This document shows positions 18,463 to 26,973 of a DNA stretch of 64,000 bases, in pieces. Position 1 is the stretch's first letter. The number at the start of each line of letters is the position of its first letter. Below the pieces are notes generated by a model, which was not told where the DNA came from, did not search any database, and worked only from the letters and a program-made list of their open reading frames with translations. The stretch spans positions 1-64,000 of the forward strand of contig JALNYO010000020.1 in NCBI GenBank assembly GCA_023229765.1, read 5' to 3'. This DNA comes from Syntrophales bacterium. Lineage in GTDB: Bacteria; Desulfobacterota; Syntrophia; Syntrophales; UBA5619. Both the position numbers and the translations under genes were made by a program.

Positions 18463-18554
18463 AATTTGTCAGGTTGACTTTTCAACGGACTGAACGTATT
18501 GAAAGAGAAAAAGAAACCTTTAACCTGCGAAATATTTTACCACACAACGGGGAC

Positions 18555-20249
18555 ATGAACGATAAATATTTACAAAAAGATAATATAAAAGAGCGAATTC
18601 GTTTACTTATCCTCTCTCGGTTATTTATCGTTACGTTTATTATGGGGATAGCCGTTTTCGCCAAGGTAAATGCGGGCGGTGAAATTTCTGATATCTACAG
18701 ATCAGCTCTTTTTATTACGATAATATCCATATACATTACTTCCATTGGATTCTTTCTCGTTTTCTACTATCTCCGGAATGTTTTAATAAATATTTATATT
18801 CAAGGCATCGCTGATGTAATTGCCATAACGGCAATGGTTTACGGTACCGGGGGAATTCACAGTTTATATTCGGTTTTCTATCCTCTTGTTATAATTTATA
18901 CTGTTACATTTCTTGGCCGGGGGGGAGGGTTGCTTATCGCCTCCGCAGCTGCCATATTTTATGGTTTTCTTGCTGTTCTGGAGTATTACTCTTTGATTAT
19001 CCCGGCTGTGCTTACACCTTTTGATATTTATCAACCGAATGCCGGGTATGTCTTGGCAAGGGTTTTAACCCATATCATATCCTTCTATTTCACCGCCTTC
19101 CTGTCAATATTTGTTGTCGATCAGGAGAAAAAGACGAGGGCGCTGCTTGCCGAAAAACAGGATGCCTTCACCAAGCTCGACATCCTTCATAAAAGCATAA
19201 TTGAGTCTATAGACGCGGGCATTATGACTGTCAATCCGGAAGGGCGGATAAAGTCTTTCAATCGTGCTGCGTCGGAGATAACCGGCTTTAATTTAAGTGA
19301 AGTTGAAAACCAAAGACTTGCCGATATATTCCCAGATTTTTTTGATTTTTCACAGAAGCAAAAGAAGGGCGCCAACAACCCCCCTTTTTTCACACGTTTT
19401 GAAGGGGTATTTAATACAAGCAAGGGGAAAAAGTTAAAGCTTGGCGCTTCACTCTCACAGCTTCGCGATCCGCAGGGCCGAATTATCGGAGAGATTATCA
19501 TCTTTGAGGATGTTGCGGAGATTATCGAGATGCGGGAATCTCTGGAAAAAAGCCGCCGTCAGGCCTTTACCGGAGAAATTGCCGCCAATCTTGCCCATGA
19601 GATACGCAATCCCCTTGCCGCTATTGGTGGCTCAATACAGCTGCTGCGCGAGGATACCCCCCTTGACCATGTCAATCAGAGACTATTTGACATAATTATG
19701 AGGGGAAAGGAGCAATTGGAGAGTTTTCTAAAAGACTTTTTATTACTGGCAAGACCTGCTCCGGGTATTTGCGAGGAGGTTGAGCTGCGAAAAACAATCC
19801 TTGATGTTATTGATTCACTTCGTCTTGTTCCTGATTGGCGCCAAGCGTTAAAACTTAACCTCAGACTGCCGGAAGCCCCGTTATTGATCAATGTGAATAA
19901 AACAGAGATCAGGCAGGTTCTCTGGAATCTGACTCTGAACGCTCTTCAGGCGATGCCTGCAGGCGGAGTTTTGACCATTGAAGTTGCGTTGTGCCGGAAG
20001 AACGACGCCGATGCCGTCCAAATAAGGATCAGCGATGACGGTTGCGGCATTGATAAAATTGACCTACGGCGGATATTTGAACCTTTTTATACGACAAGGG
20101 AAGTGGGCACTGGTCTGGGATTGGCGGTAGTCAGTCGGATAATTGAAAACTGGCAGGGGACGATAGCGGTGGAAAGTGAATCAGGAAAGGGGACAACGTT
20201 TGCAATAACGTTTCCTCCTGCGCGTTCGTGCCCGGGAAAAGCGATGTGA
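18555..20249 (+). CDS. PilS/NtrB-type membrane sensor histidine kinase
   Basis: The start at 18555 follows GGGGAC and gives 564 residues beginning MNDKYLQKDNIKERIRLL. Six hydrophobic segments lie in the first ~190 residues, as in PilS. A PAS domain follows (~215-320; SIIESIDAGIMTVNPEGR), then a HisKA H-box NLAHEIRNPLAAI with the phosphorylated His, and an ATPase domain with N-box LTLNALQAMP, G1 DDGCGID and F/G2 FEPFYTTREVGTGLGL. It should phosphorylate the regulator encoded 21 bp downstream. The signal is unknown. No pilin genes are in view, so the PilS name is by architecture only. Confidence 0.85.
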   Translation: MNDKYLQKDNIKERIRLLILSRLFIVTFIMGIAVFAKVNAGGEISDIYRSALFITIISIYITSIGFFLVFYYLRNVLINIYIQGIADVIAITAMVYGTGGIHSLYSVFYPLVIIYTVTFLGRGGGLLIASAAAIFYGFLAVLEYYSLIIPAVLTPFDIYQPNAGYVLARVLTHIISFYFTAFLSIFVVDQEKKTRALLAEKQDAFTKLDILHKSIIESIDAGIMTVNPEGRIKSFNRAASEITGFNLSEVENQRLADIFPDFFDFSQKQKKGANNPPFFTRFEGVFNTSKGKKLKLGASLSQLRDPQGRIIGEIIIFEDVAEIIEMRESLEKSRRQAFTGEIAANLAHEIRNPLAAIGGSIQLLREDTPLDHVNQRLFDIIMRGKEQLESFLKDFLLLARPAPGICEEVELRKTILDVIDSLRLVPDWRQALKLNLRLPEAPLLINVNKTEIRQVLWNLTLNALQAMPAGGVLTIEVALCRKNDADAVQIRISDDGCGIDKIDLRRIFEPFYTTREVGTGLGLAVVSRIIENWQGTIAVESESGKGTTFAITFPPARSCPGKAM

Positions 20250-20269
20250 TATTGGAAGGTAACAAGCTT

Positions 20270-21646
20270 ATGGCAATGGCAAAAATACTCGTTGTTGATG
20301 ATGAGCAAGGCATGCGGGAACTGCTCGAGATCATGCTTGTCCGGGAGGGATACAGGGTTGTAACGGCGGCAGACGCAACCAAAGCGCTGCAGCGCTGCCG
20401 CAAAGAGGTCTTTGATCTGATCATCACGGACCTCAAAATGCCTAAGGTTGACGGATTAACCTTTCTGCGGGAGGCAAAGAAAATTTCTCCCGGCGTCATG
20501 GTGATCCTGATCACTGCGTACGCCTCGGCGGAAACGGCGCTCGCGGCGATGAAGGAAGGCGTTTACGACTACCTCGAAAAGGATTTTGCGATTGATGATT
20601 TAAAAAGAATCATCCGCAATGCTCTGACTAACAAAGGGGAAAAACAGAAAGACCTCCTTTTTCTGAAGGAAGTCGGCCAGCAGGTGCGCTTTGGAGAAAT
20701 GATCGGGAAAAGCAGCGAGATACTCAAAATATACGCAACCATAAGAAAGATTGCGCAAACCCTCACAAATATTCTGATTCTCGGAGAAAGCGGCACCGGA
20801 AAGGAGCTTGTGGCAAGGGCAATCCATGAGAACAGTCCCCGCAACGGAATGCCTTTTGTCGTGATTAATTGCGGAGGCATACCGGAAAATCTTCTGGAGA
20901 GTGAACTATTCGGTTATTGCAAAGGCGCTTTCACCGGAGCTTACACGGATAAGCAGGGGCTTTTTGAGTTTGCCAGGGGGGGGACAATTTTTCTTGATGA
21001 GGTAGCGGAACTCTCCACGTTTCTCCAGGTTAAACTGCTTAGGGTTGTTCAGGAAAAAACCTTTCGCCGGATCGGCGGTTCCGATGACATTAGCGTAGAT
21101 GTGCGCATTATTTCCGCCACAAACAAAAATCTTGCTGAAATGGTTAAAGCCGAGAAATTCCGAGAGGATTTGTACTACAGGCTAAATGTGATCCCGCTTT
21201 TTCTGCCTCCTCTCCGAGAGAGGAAGGAAGACATCCCCATTCTCACAAATTACTTTATCGAAAAATATTCAAAAGAGTTGGGAAAAGACGTAAAAACGAT
21301 ATCAACCTATGCAATGGAACTGCTTCTTGGGTATCAATTTCCCGGCAATATACGCGAGTTGAAGAATATCATAGAACGGAGCGTGGCTCTGGAGACATCT
21401 AACATCATATTGCCAGATAATTTGATTCTTTCCGAAAGTATAGGGAGGATAAACAGCGGAACGTCTTCCCTCGGCATTGCCGATGGCGCGGTGAATCTCA
21501 ATGAGGAACTGGCGATCTGGGAAAAAAATCTGATCGAAAAGGCACTCAAACAAGCGAATGGGGCAAAGAGCAAGGCAGCGGAGTTATTAGGAATAACCTA
21601 TGATTCCCTTCATTATCGCTGTGAAAAACTGGGGATATCCTCATGA
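20270..21646 (+). CDS. NtrC/PilR-family sigma-54-dependent response regulator
   Basis: The ATG at 20270 follows GGAAGG, giving 458 residues starting MAMAKILVVDDEQGM. The receiver domain has the phospho-Asp in IITDLKMPK and the conserved Lys in YLEKDF (the usual KPF is KDF here). The AAA+ domain has Walker A GESGTGKE, the sigma-54 contact loop GAFTGA, Walker B TIFLDEV and the arginine region FREDLYYRLNV. The FIS-type helix-turn-helix is at the end (NGAKSKAAELLGITYDSLHYR). It activates sigma-54 promoters. I looked for -24/-12 sites in nearby intergenic DNA and found none with correct spacing, so the targets are probably elsewhere. Confidence 0.9.
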   Translation: MAMAKILVVDDEQGMRELLEIMLVREGYRVVTAADATKALQRCRKEVFDLIITDLKMPKVDGLTFLREAKKISPGVMVILITAYASAETALAAMKEGVYDYLEKDFAIDDLKRIIRNALTNKGEKQKDLLFLKEVGQQVRFGEMIGKSSEILKIYATIRKIAQTLTNILILGESGTGKELVARAIHENSPRNGMPFVVINCGGIPENLLESELFGYCKGAFTGAYTDKQGLFEFARGGTIFLDEVAELSTFLQVKLLRVVQEKTFRRIGGSDDISVDVRIISATNKNLAEMVKAEKFREDLYYRLNVIPLFLPPLRERKEDIPILTNYFIEKYSKELGKDVKTISTYAMELLLGYQFPGNIRELKNIIERSVALETSNIILPDNLILSESIGRINSGTSSLGIADGAVNLNEELAIWEKNLIEKALKQANGAKSKAAELLGITYDSLHYRCEKLGISS

Positions 21647-21660
21647 ATGGTAAAATTTGC

Positions 21661-21689
21661 TTGACATCCGGTAGTTCATGCTTTATAAC
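21661..21689 (+). promoter_or_regulatory. Sigma-70 type promoter for the liv operon
   Basis: A consensus -35 TTGACA (21661-21666) is followed after exactly 17 bp by TATAAC (21684-21689). It begins 15 bp after the response-regulator stop and would give a leader of about 190 nt before livJ. Confidence 0.65.
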
Positions 21690-21820
21690 GCCCGCACACA
21701 GACACGCAGACACGAGAAAAACACTCCAGCGAAATGTAGTTTCAAACGAAAACGGTTGTATTGTTTTTTTAGTTTGGCAGAGCCATGGGCAAGGGTGGTT
21801 GGCTTCCCACGGACAGTTGG

Positions 21821-21861
21821 TTGTCCACGACGGCAATGGTTTGTCGTGGGCAAATTTTTTT
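21821..21861 (+). terminator. Terminator-like hairpin in the livJ leader (possible attenuator)
   Basis: TTGTCCACGAC (21821-21831) pairs with GTCGTGGGCAA (21843-21853) with one G-U pair across an 11-nt loop, and is followed by A plus seven T. It ends about 10 nt before the livJ Shine-Dalgarno sequence. A shorter alternative stem, GGACA (21811-21815) with TGTCC (21822-21826), uses part of the same left arm and would exclude the terminator. It may instead terminate the upstream two-component transcript. Confidence 0.6.
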
Positions 21862-21884
21862 GTGATTAAAAGGAGGGCTTGAAC

Positions 21885-23084
21885 ATGAAATTATTTAAAA
21901 GAGGGTTTCTGGTTGGCATCCTTGCCATTTCTTTTCTGTGGCCGGGGATGGCGTTTTCGGAGTCTATCAAGGTAGGCGCCGCTATCAATTTAACTGGTCC
22001 GGCATCAAGCTGGGGAAAATTTCACGCTAAAGGACAGCAGGATTATTTCCGTTATGTAAATGAAGTAAAAGGCGGTGTTAACGGCAAAAAGATTGAAATG
22101 ATCCTTGTGGATACAGCTTACAAGGTTCCCGAGGCGGTAGCCGCGGTTAGAAAGTTCGCCGTCCAGGACAAGGTTGACATGATCGCCACCTGGGGGACAG
22201 GGGAAGGACTCGCCGCCAAGCCGGTCATTCAGAATTACAAGATACCTACCATTAATTATTCAACTGGGTGGGAGATACTGGAAGCGCCGATAGAATATAT
22301 GTACCTGCCTTTTGGCAGTTACCGCCTGGATTCCGAGGCCGTTCTTGATTACATCATGGCTGTCCACAAAGGCAAGGAACCGCCGAAGGTCGGGCTTCTC
22401 ACCTACAACAATGCCTACGGACGCTCGATTCATAAACCCACCAAGGAATATGCCGCCAAAAAGAAGATAAATATTGTTGCAATTGAGGAATTTCCCGCGA
22501 AAACGGTTGATCTTTCAACGGAACTGCTGCGGCTCCAAAAAGCCGGTGCTGAATATATCTTCATTCAGATGTTGCCGGCGGCTATCATAACGGCCCTGCG
22601 CAGCGCCGATCGAATCAACTACAACCCACCATTTATCGGTACGTGGACCTCTACCGATCCGGATTTTTTCAAGATGGGACAGGGCCTGATCAGAAACCGG
22701 CTGAAAATGCAGTTCCCCGGCTGTCTGCCTGGCGATAATAATCAGGGAATAGCGCTTATGCAGGATTTGATCAAACGATACAAGACAGTCGATAAATTCG
22801 ATAACGCCTATTGGGAAGGGGTTGTCGTTGGCAGCATCATGGAGCGGGCGATGGTGCGGGCTGACGAAAAATTCAAGGCCGTCAACAGCAAAACCATTAA
22901 CAGTGCGATGGAATCCTTTAAAAATGAGGATTTTGGCGGCTTGATTCCAGCCGTTTCATACTCGCCTTCCGATCACGAAGCATCCTTTAGCGGGCGCATG
23001 GTTTCCGTGAATGAAGATGGTTCGTTTACGCCTCTGACGAATTTCTACGTACCGGGCAAAGAAAATGTGAAATTCCTTAAATAG
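21885..23084 (+). CDS. livJ: LIV-type ABC transporter substrate-binding protein
   Basis: The ATG at 21885 has a perfect AGGAGG at 21871-21876; an in-frame TTG at 21879 is too close to it. The 399-residue precursor has a signal peptide ending GMAFS before ESIKVG. The Peripla_BP_6 fold is seen in VGAAINLTGPASSWGKFHAKGQ and GLLTYNNAYGRSIHKP. It binds the substrate in the periplasm for the LivH/LivM permeases. Family members bind branched-chain amino acids, but also aromatic acids, amides or short carboxylates. The acyl-CoA ligase inside this operon argues for a carboxylic acid. Confidence 0.85.
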   Translation: MKLFKRGFLVGILAISFLWPGMAFSESIKVGAAINLTGPASSWGKFHAKGQQDYFRYVNEVKGGVNGKKIEMILVDTAYKVPEAVAAVRKFAVQDKVDMIATWGTGEGLAAKPVIQNYKIPTINYSTGWEILEAPIEYMYLPFGSYRLDSEAVLDYIMAVHKGKEPPKVGLLTYNNAYGRSIHKPTKEYAAKKKINIVAIEEFPAKTVDLSTELLRLQKAGAEYIFIQMLPAAIITALRSADRINYNPPFIGTWTSTDPDFFKMGQGLIRNRLKMQFPGCLPGDNNQGIALMQDLIKRYKTVDKFDNAYWEGVVVGSIMERAMVRADEKFKAVNSKTINSAMESFKNEDFGGLIPAVSYSPSDHEASFSGRMVSVNEDGSFTPLTNFYVPGKENVKFLK

Positions 23085-23156
23085 TAGATGAGTATAATCT
23101 ATTAATCGCGTCGCGGATGATGATTTCGATGCAGGCGAAACGGGGGAAACAGGCAG

Positions 23157-23984
23157 ATGAAGGCGTTCAGGGGACAGCCGTCCATTTACGAAAACACAAA
23201 AAACGCCAGAAGACCGGCGGAGATTGAGATAAGGGGGCTGTCCCTTTCCTTTGGAGGCGTCAGGGCGCTGACAAATGTTGATTTGACGGTGAAGAGCGGC
23301 GAGCTCTTCGCCGTCATCGGCCCTAACGGCGCAGGAAAAACCAGCCTGATGAACTGCATCACCGGTTTCTATCATCCAGAAGCAGGCAAGATCATCTACA
23401 ACGGAAAACAAATTGAAAATTTACATCCCCATCAGCTGGTAAAAATTGGCATTGGCAGAACCTTTCAGAATATTGAATTGTTTCCCGGAATGACCGTTAT
23501 TTCCAATCTTTTCCTTGCCCGGCACATCCACTACCGTTACGGTTTTTTACCGGCCTGCTTTTTTTTGAAATCGGTACGTCAGGAGGAGATTGCCCACCGT
23601 CGCATTCTGGAGGAGATCATTGATTTTCTGGAAATCCAGTCCGTTCGCAACAAACCGGTCGGTTCGCTGCCTTACGGAATGATGAAGCGAATCGAGCTGG
23701 GAAGAGCGCTTGCCCTCCAGCCTGATCTGCTTGTGCTTGACGAACCGTTCGCGGGAATGAATCTTGAGGAAAAAGAGGATATGGTGCGTTTTCTGCTCGA
23801 GCTTAACAGGGCTTGGGGGCAAACCATGATTCTTGTTGAGCACGATATGGCAATTGTCATGAGCATTGCCAAAAGGATTGCCGTGCTCAATTTTGGAGAA
23901 AAGCTGGCAGAGGGAACTCCCGGTGAAATTGTCAAACACCCGGAGGTGATCAAGGCATACCTCGGTGATGATAAAATTCTCTGA
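23157..23984 (+). CDS. livG: LIV-type ABC transporter ATPase
   Basis: This 275-residue ATPase has Walker A GPNGAGKTS, the LivG-typical FYHPEAGKI and GIGRTFQNIELFPGMTVISN text, a signature region LPYGMMKRIELGRAL (degenerate from LSGGQ, as often seen in LivG) and Walker B LLVLDEPFAGMN. About 20 residues (MKAFRGQPSIYENTKNARRP) precede the normal LivG start EIEIRGLSLSFGG, and no ATG, GTG or TTG lies at the usual place. The extra codons overlap a sequence word that recurs at 25977. It should work with livF, livH and livM. Confidence 0.88.
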   Translation: MKAFRGQPSIYENTKNARRPAEIEIRGLSLSFGGVRALTNVDLTVKSGELFAVIGPNGAGKTSLMNCITGFYHPEAGKIIYNGKQIENLHPHQLVKIGIGRTFQNIELFPGMTVISNLFLARHIHYRYGFLPACFFLKSVRQEEIAHRRILEEIIDFLEIQSVRNKPVGSLPYGMMKRIELGRALALQPDLLVLDEPFAGMNLEEKEDMVRFLLELNRAWGQTMILVEHDMAIVMSIAKRIAVLNFGEKLAEGTPGEIVKHPEVIKAYLGDDKIL

Positions 23985-24025
23985 AATCGAAGATTAATGT
24001 TTATAAATCGAAGATTAATGTTCAT
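23984..24025 (+). repeat. 21-nt repeat, two tandem copies (locus 2)
   Basis: Two abutting 21-nt units occupy 23984-24004 and 24005-24025. They differ at one base (TTTAT against TTCAT at the end). The array starts on the last base of the livG stop codon and ends one base before the Shine-Dalgarno region of the acyl-CoA ligase. Confidence 0.9.
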
Positions 24026-24039
24026 AAAGGGGAAGATTT

Positions 24040-25968
24040 TTGAGCTTCGACAGCAACGAGCAAAATAAAGATTTTCGGGGAACTATCCCGCAGCTCCTGG
24101 CTTCACAGGCTGAAAGCATTATTGGAGACCAGGCCGCCATCAGGGAAAAAGCTTACGGCATCTGGGACGTTTACAGTTGGAAAGCTTACCTTGGCTACGT
24201 AAAGAAAATTGGGCTCGGCCTGATCGCGATCGGATTTAAACGGGGCGATGTGGTGGGGCTCATCACTGACAATCATTCGGAATGGCTGTTTGCCGAAGTG
24301 GGGACACAGGCGGTGGGCGGCATCAGCTTGAATTTGTTCACATCGGCTGTCTCGGCGGAACTTGCTATTGCCTTGAACCGGGTCAGCGCCGCTTTTGTCT
24401 TTGCCGAAAATCAGGAACAGGTTGACAAGCTCTTGGAGAGCCGCGATAAACTGAGCCATGTCAAAAATGTTATCTACATTGATCCTACGGGAATGCGCTC
24501 CTACGATGACAATCCCTGGATTATTTCCTACCGTGATCTGCTTGCGCAAGGCGAAAAACTTGATAACGAGCGCGCGGAGCTTTTCCATGAAGAGCTGAAA
24601 AAAGGCAGGGGCGAAGAAACAGCCCTGATGATTCAGACGTCAGGGACAACAGGCGTGCCCAAGATGGCGATGCTGTCGCACCAGAACATCATCACAATCG
24701 GCAAAATGTGGACCACGGCGATAGATATAAAACCAGGCGAAAACTGGCTTTCAATGTCGCCGCCGGCATGGATTGTCGATCAGATGTGGGCCTTTGGCGT
24801 AGCGCTTTACTCGGGAATGACGATGAATTTCCCGGAAATGCCGGAGACAGTGGTGGAGGATTTTCGGGAGATCGGGCCATCCCGCATAATCACGGCATCG
24901 CGTTTCTGGGAGGACATGGCGTCGAAGATTCGCGTCAAGATGGGGGATGCAGGGTTCATCAAGCGCTATCTTTTCAACCAGGCAGAACGAGTGGGACGCT
25001 TGATGGAAAACACCCGCATGCAGAAAAAAACCCCCTCATTCCTTTTGAGTTTCCTTCACAAACTATCCTCCATAATAATTTATCGTCGTCTTCTCGATCG
25101 CGTGGGGTGTGCGAACTTTCTTGGCGCCTACACCGGCGGTCATCCGATCAGCCCGGATGTTATAATCTTTTTCCGTTCCTTCGGTCTTAATTTGAAGCAG
25201 TGCTATGGTTTGACCGAGTCCGGGGGAATCTTTCAGATTCAGCCGGATGACGAAGTGAAACCGGAAACGGTCGGCAAGCCGCTCCCCGGCGTCGAGATAA
25301 AAATTGATGAAAATCAGGAGGTGCTGATTCGCAGCGGTTCCTCCTTTCAAGGATATTATCAGAATGAGCAGGCGACCGCGGCTGCCTTCTTGGATGGCTG
25401 GCTGCGGACCGGAGACGCCGGTTATCTCGATCAGGATGGTCATCTGTTGATTATCGGTCGTAAGGAAGAGGTTATCCGCAATAAGAGCGGTGAAGCCTTT
25501 TCCCCTGATTTCATTGAAACAAGGCTTAAGTTCAGCCCCTTTATCAAAGAGGCCGTTATCTTCGGCGAGGGGCGACCGTTTTTGACGGCGCTGATCAACA
25601 TCGATCTCGGCAACACCGGGAGCTGGGCGGAAAAAAGAATGATCCCCTACACGACTTATATAGATCTTTCTCAGCAGCCGCCCGTGGAAGAGTTGATCCT
25701 ATCGGAAGTGCGCACCGTCAATCAGCAATTGCCGGATGTTATGAAAATCAACAAATTCATCCTGCTTTATAAGCTGCTGGATGCCGATGATGAGGAATTG
25801 ACCAGAACCGGCAAGGTGCGCCGCCACTTTGTCAGTGAATCGTATAACCTCTTGATAGAGGGCATGTACACAGGCAAAAGCGAGATTCCGATCAAGGGGA
25901 AAATACGCTATCGCGATGGGCAGGTAGGCGAGATAGATACAATCGTGCGGGTTATGACTGCATTATAA
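24040..25968 (+). CDS. AMP-forming long-chain acyl-CoA synthetase family ligase
   Basis: This 642-residue adenylate-forming enzyme starts at TTG 24040 behind AAAGGGGAAGA (24026-24036). Motifs in order are the ATP-binding loop MIQTSGTTGVPKMAMLSH (~205), YGLTESGG (~390) and WLRTGDAGYLDQDGHLLIIGRKEEVI (~455). It makes acyl-CoA from a carboxylic acid, ATP and CoA. The N-terminal text and length match the FAA1/FadD-like group that sits inside liv operons of deltaproteobacteria and actinobacteria. Placement between livG and livH suggests activation of the acid the transporter brings in. Substrate length is not predictable. Confidence 0.85.
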   Translation: MSFDSNEQNKDFRGTIPQLLASQAESIIGDQAAIREKAYGIWDVYSWKAYLGYVKKIGLGLIAIGFKRGDVVGLITDNHSEWLFAEVGTQAVGGISLNLFTSAVSAELAIALNRVSAAFVFAENQEQVDKLLESRDKLSHVKNVIYIDPTGMRSYDDNPWIISYRDLLAQGEKLDNERAELFHEELKKGRGEETALMIQTSGTTGVPKMAMLSHQNIITIGKMWTTAIDIKPGENWLSMSPPAWIVDQMWAFGVALYSGMTMNFPEMPETVVEDFREIGPSRIITASRFWEDMASKIRVKMGDAGFIKRYLFNQAERVGRLMENTRMQKKTPSFLLSFLHKLSSIIIYRRLLDRVGCANFLGAYTGGHPISPDVIIFFRSFGLNLKQCYGLTESGGIFQIQPDDEVKPETVGKPLPGVEIKIDENQEVLIRSGSSFQGYYQNEQATAAAFLDGWLRTGDAGYLDQDGHLLIIGRKEEVIRNKSGEAFSPDFIETRLKFSPFIKEAVIFGEGRPFLTALINIDLGNTGSWAEKRMIPYTTYIDLSQQPPVEELILSEVRTVNQQLPDVMKINKFILLYKLLDADDEELTRTGKVRRHFVSESYNLLIEGMYTGKSEIPIKGKIRYRDGQVGEIDTIVRVMTAL

Positions 25969-25991
25969 GAAACAGGCACAGCCGTCCGTTT

Positions 25992-26033
25992 ATGAACATT
26001 AATCTTCGATTTATGAACATTAATCTTCGATTT
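25992..26033 (-). repeat. 21-nt repeat, two tandem copies (locus 3, opposite orientation)
   Basis: Two identical units (25992-26012 and 26013-26033) are the reverse complement of those at 23984. They sit in the 119-bp space between the acyl-CoA ligase and livH. Thus the ligase gene is flanked by an inverted pair of arrays about 2 kb apart. Confidence 0.9.
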
Positions 26034-26087
26034 GATGGTTTCAAAAAAAACGATTTTTAAGACACTGCAAGGTTAGGGAGGGTTAAG

Positions 26088-26966
26088 GTGGATTTTTTTT
26101 TGCAGCTGCTGATCGGAGGTCTTTCCGTCGGGTTCGTATATGGACTTTCCGCGATGGGTTTTGTAATGATCTTCAAATCGTCAAGCGTTTTGAACTTTGC
26201 GCATGGTGAATTGCTCGCACTGGGCGGTTATTTCTTTCTGATCTTTATCACGGTTGTCAAGCTGCCTGTTATTCTTGCGTTTATCTTTACGCTTGTTGCC
26301 TGTTTTATTACCGGAATCCTGATTGAAAGGGTTTTTCTCAGGCCCTTGATTGGAGAGAAACTGATCTTTGTCATAATGCTGACGGTTGGTCTGGCGGCAA
26401 TGTTCAAAGGGATAATTCTGCTTATCTGGGGGGGTAATCTCTACACATACCCCAATTTTCTTCCGGAATCGATGGGCTTTCGTTTAGGGGTGGTCAGCAT
26501 CCCGCCTGTTTATGTGGCGACTTTTGGCATAGGCATCTTCTTTTTGATAATCTTCGGTCTTTTCTTTAAATTTTCCTCACAGGGGATTTACATGCGCTCT
26601 GTTGCCGACAACCAGCGGGCCGCCCTTTCTCTCGGCGTCAATGTAAGACGCGTTTTTGCCCTTTCCTGGGCGATAGCCGCCCTTGTAGCCGGGATGAGCG
26701 GCATAGTTCTGGGAATTATCAACGGCGTCAATGTTCACGATCTGTCCGCTTTGGGTTTAAAGGTGTTTCCGGTAATCATTCTTGGAGGGCTTGACAGCAT
26801 CGGCGGCGCGATCGTCGGCGGTCTGATTATTGGTCTTTTGGAGACGTTTACCGGGGGATATATCTCCCCCTCGCTGCGCGATGTTGTGCCTTATATAATC
26901 CTGGTGCTTATTCTGCTGATCAAGCCATACGGTTTGTTCGGGTTAAAAGAAATCGAACGGGTTTAA
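26088..26966 (+). CDS. livH: LIV-type ABC transporter permease LivH
   Basis: This 292-residue inner-membrane protein starts at GTG 26088, preceded by GGGAGGGTTAAG. It shows about eight hydrophobic helices and the LivH motif FAHGELLALGGYF near residue 45. AGMSGIVLGIINGV and GLKVFPVIILGGLDSIGGAIVGGLIIGLLE follow, the conserved cytoplasmic loop that contacts the ATPases. It forms the translocation pore with LivM. The next gene begins 7 bp after its stop. Confidence 0.9.
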   Translation: MDFFLQLLIGGLSVGFVYGLSAMGFVMIFKSSSVLNFAHGELLALGGYFFLIFITVVKLPVILAFIFTLVACFITGILIERVFLRPLIGEKLIFVIMLTVGLAAMFKGIILLIWGGNLYTYPNFLPESMGFRLGVVSIPPVYVATFGIGIFFLIIFGLFFKFSSQGIYMRSVADNQRAALSLGVNVRRVFALSWAIAALVAGMSGIVLGIINGVNVHDLSALGLKVFPVIILGGLDSIGGAIVGGLIIGLLETFTGGYISPSLRDVVPYIILVLILLIKPYGLFGLKEIERV

Positions 26967-26973
26967 AAAAAAG

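Noticed and set aside
21771..21800. Sigma-54 promoter before livJ (TTGGCA ... GGGCA)
   Set aside because: The GG and GC pairs are separated by 11 bp instead of the required 10, while a near-perfect sigma-70 promoter is present upstream.
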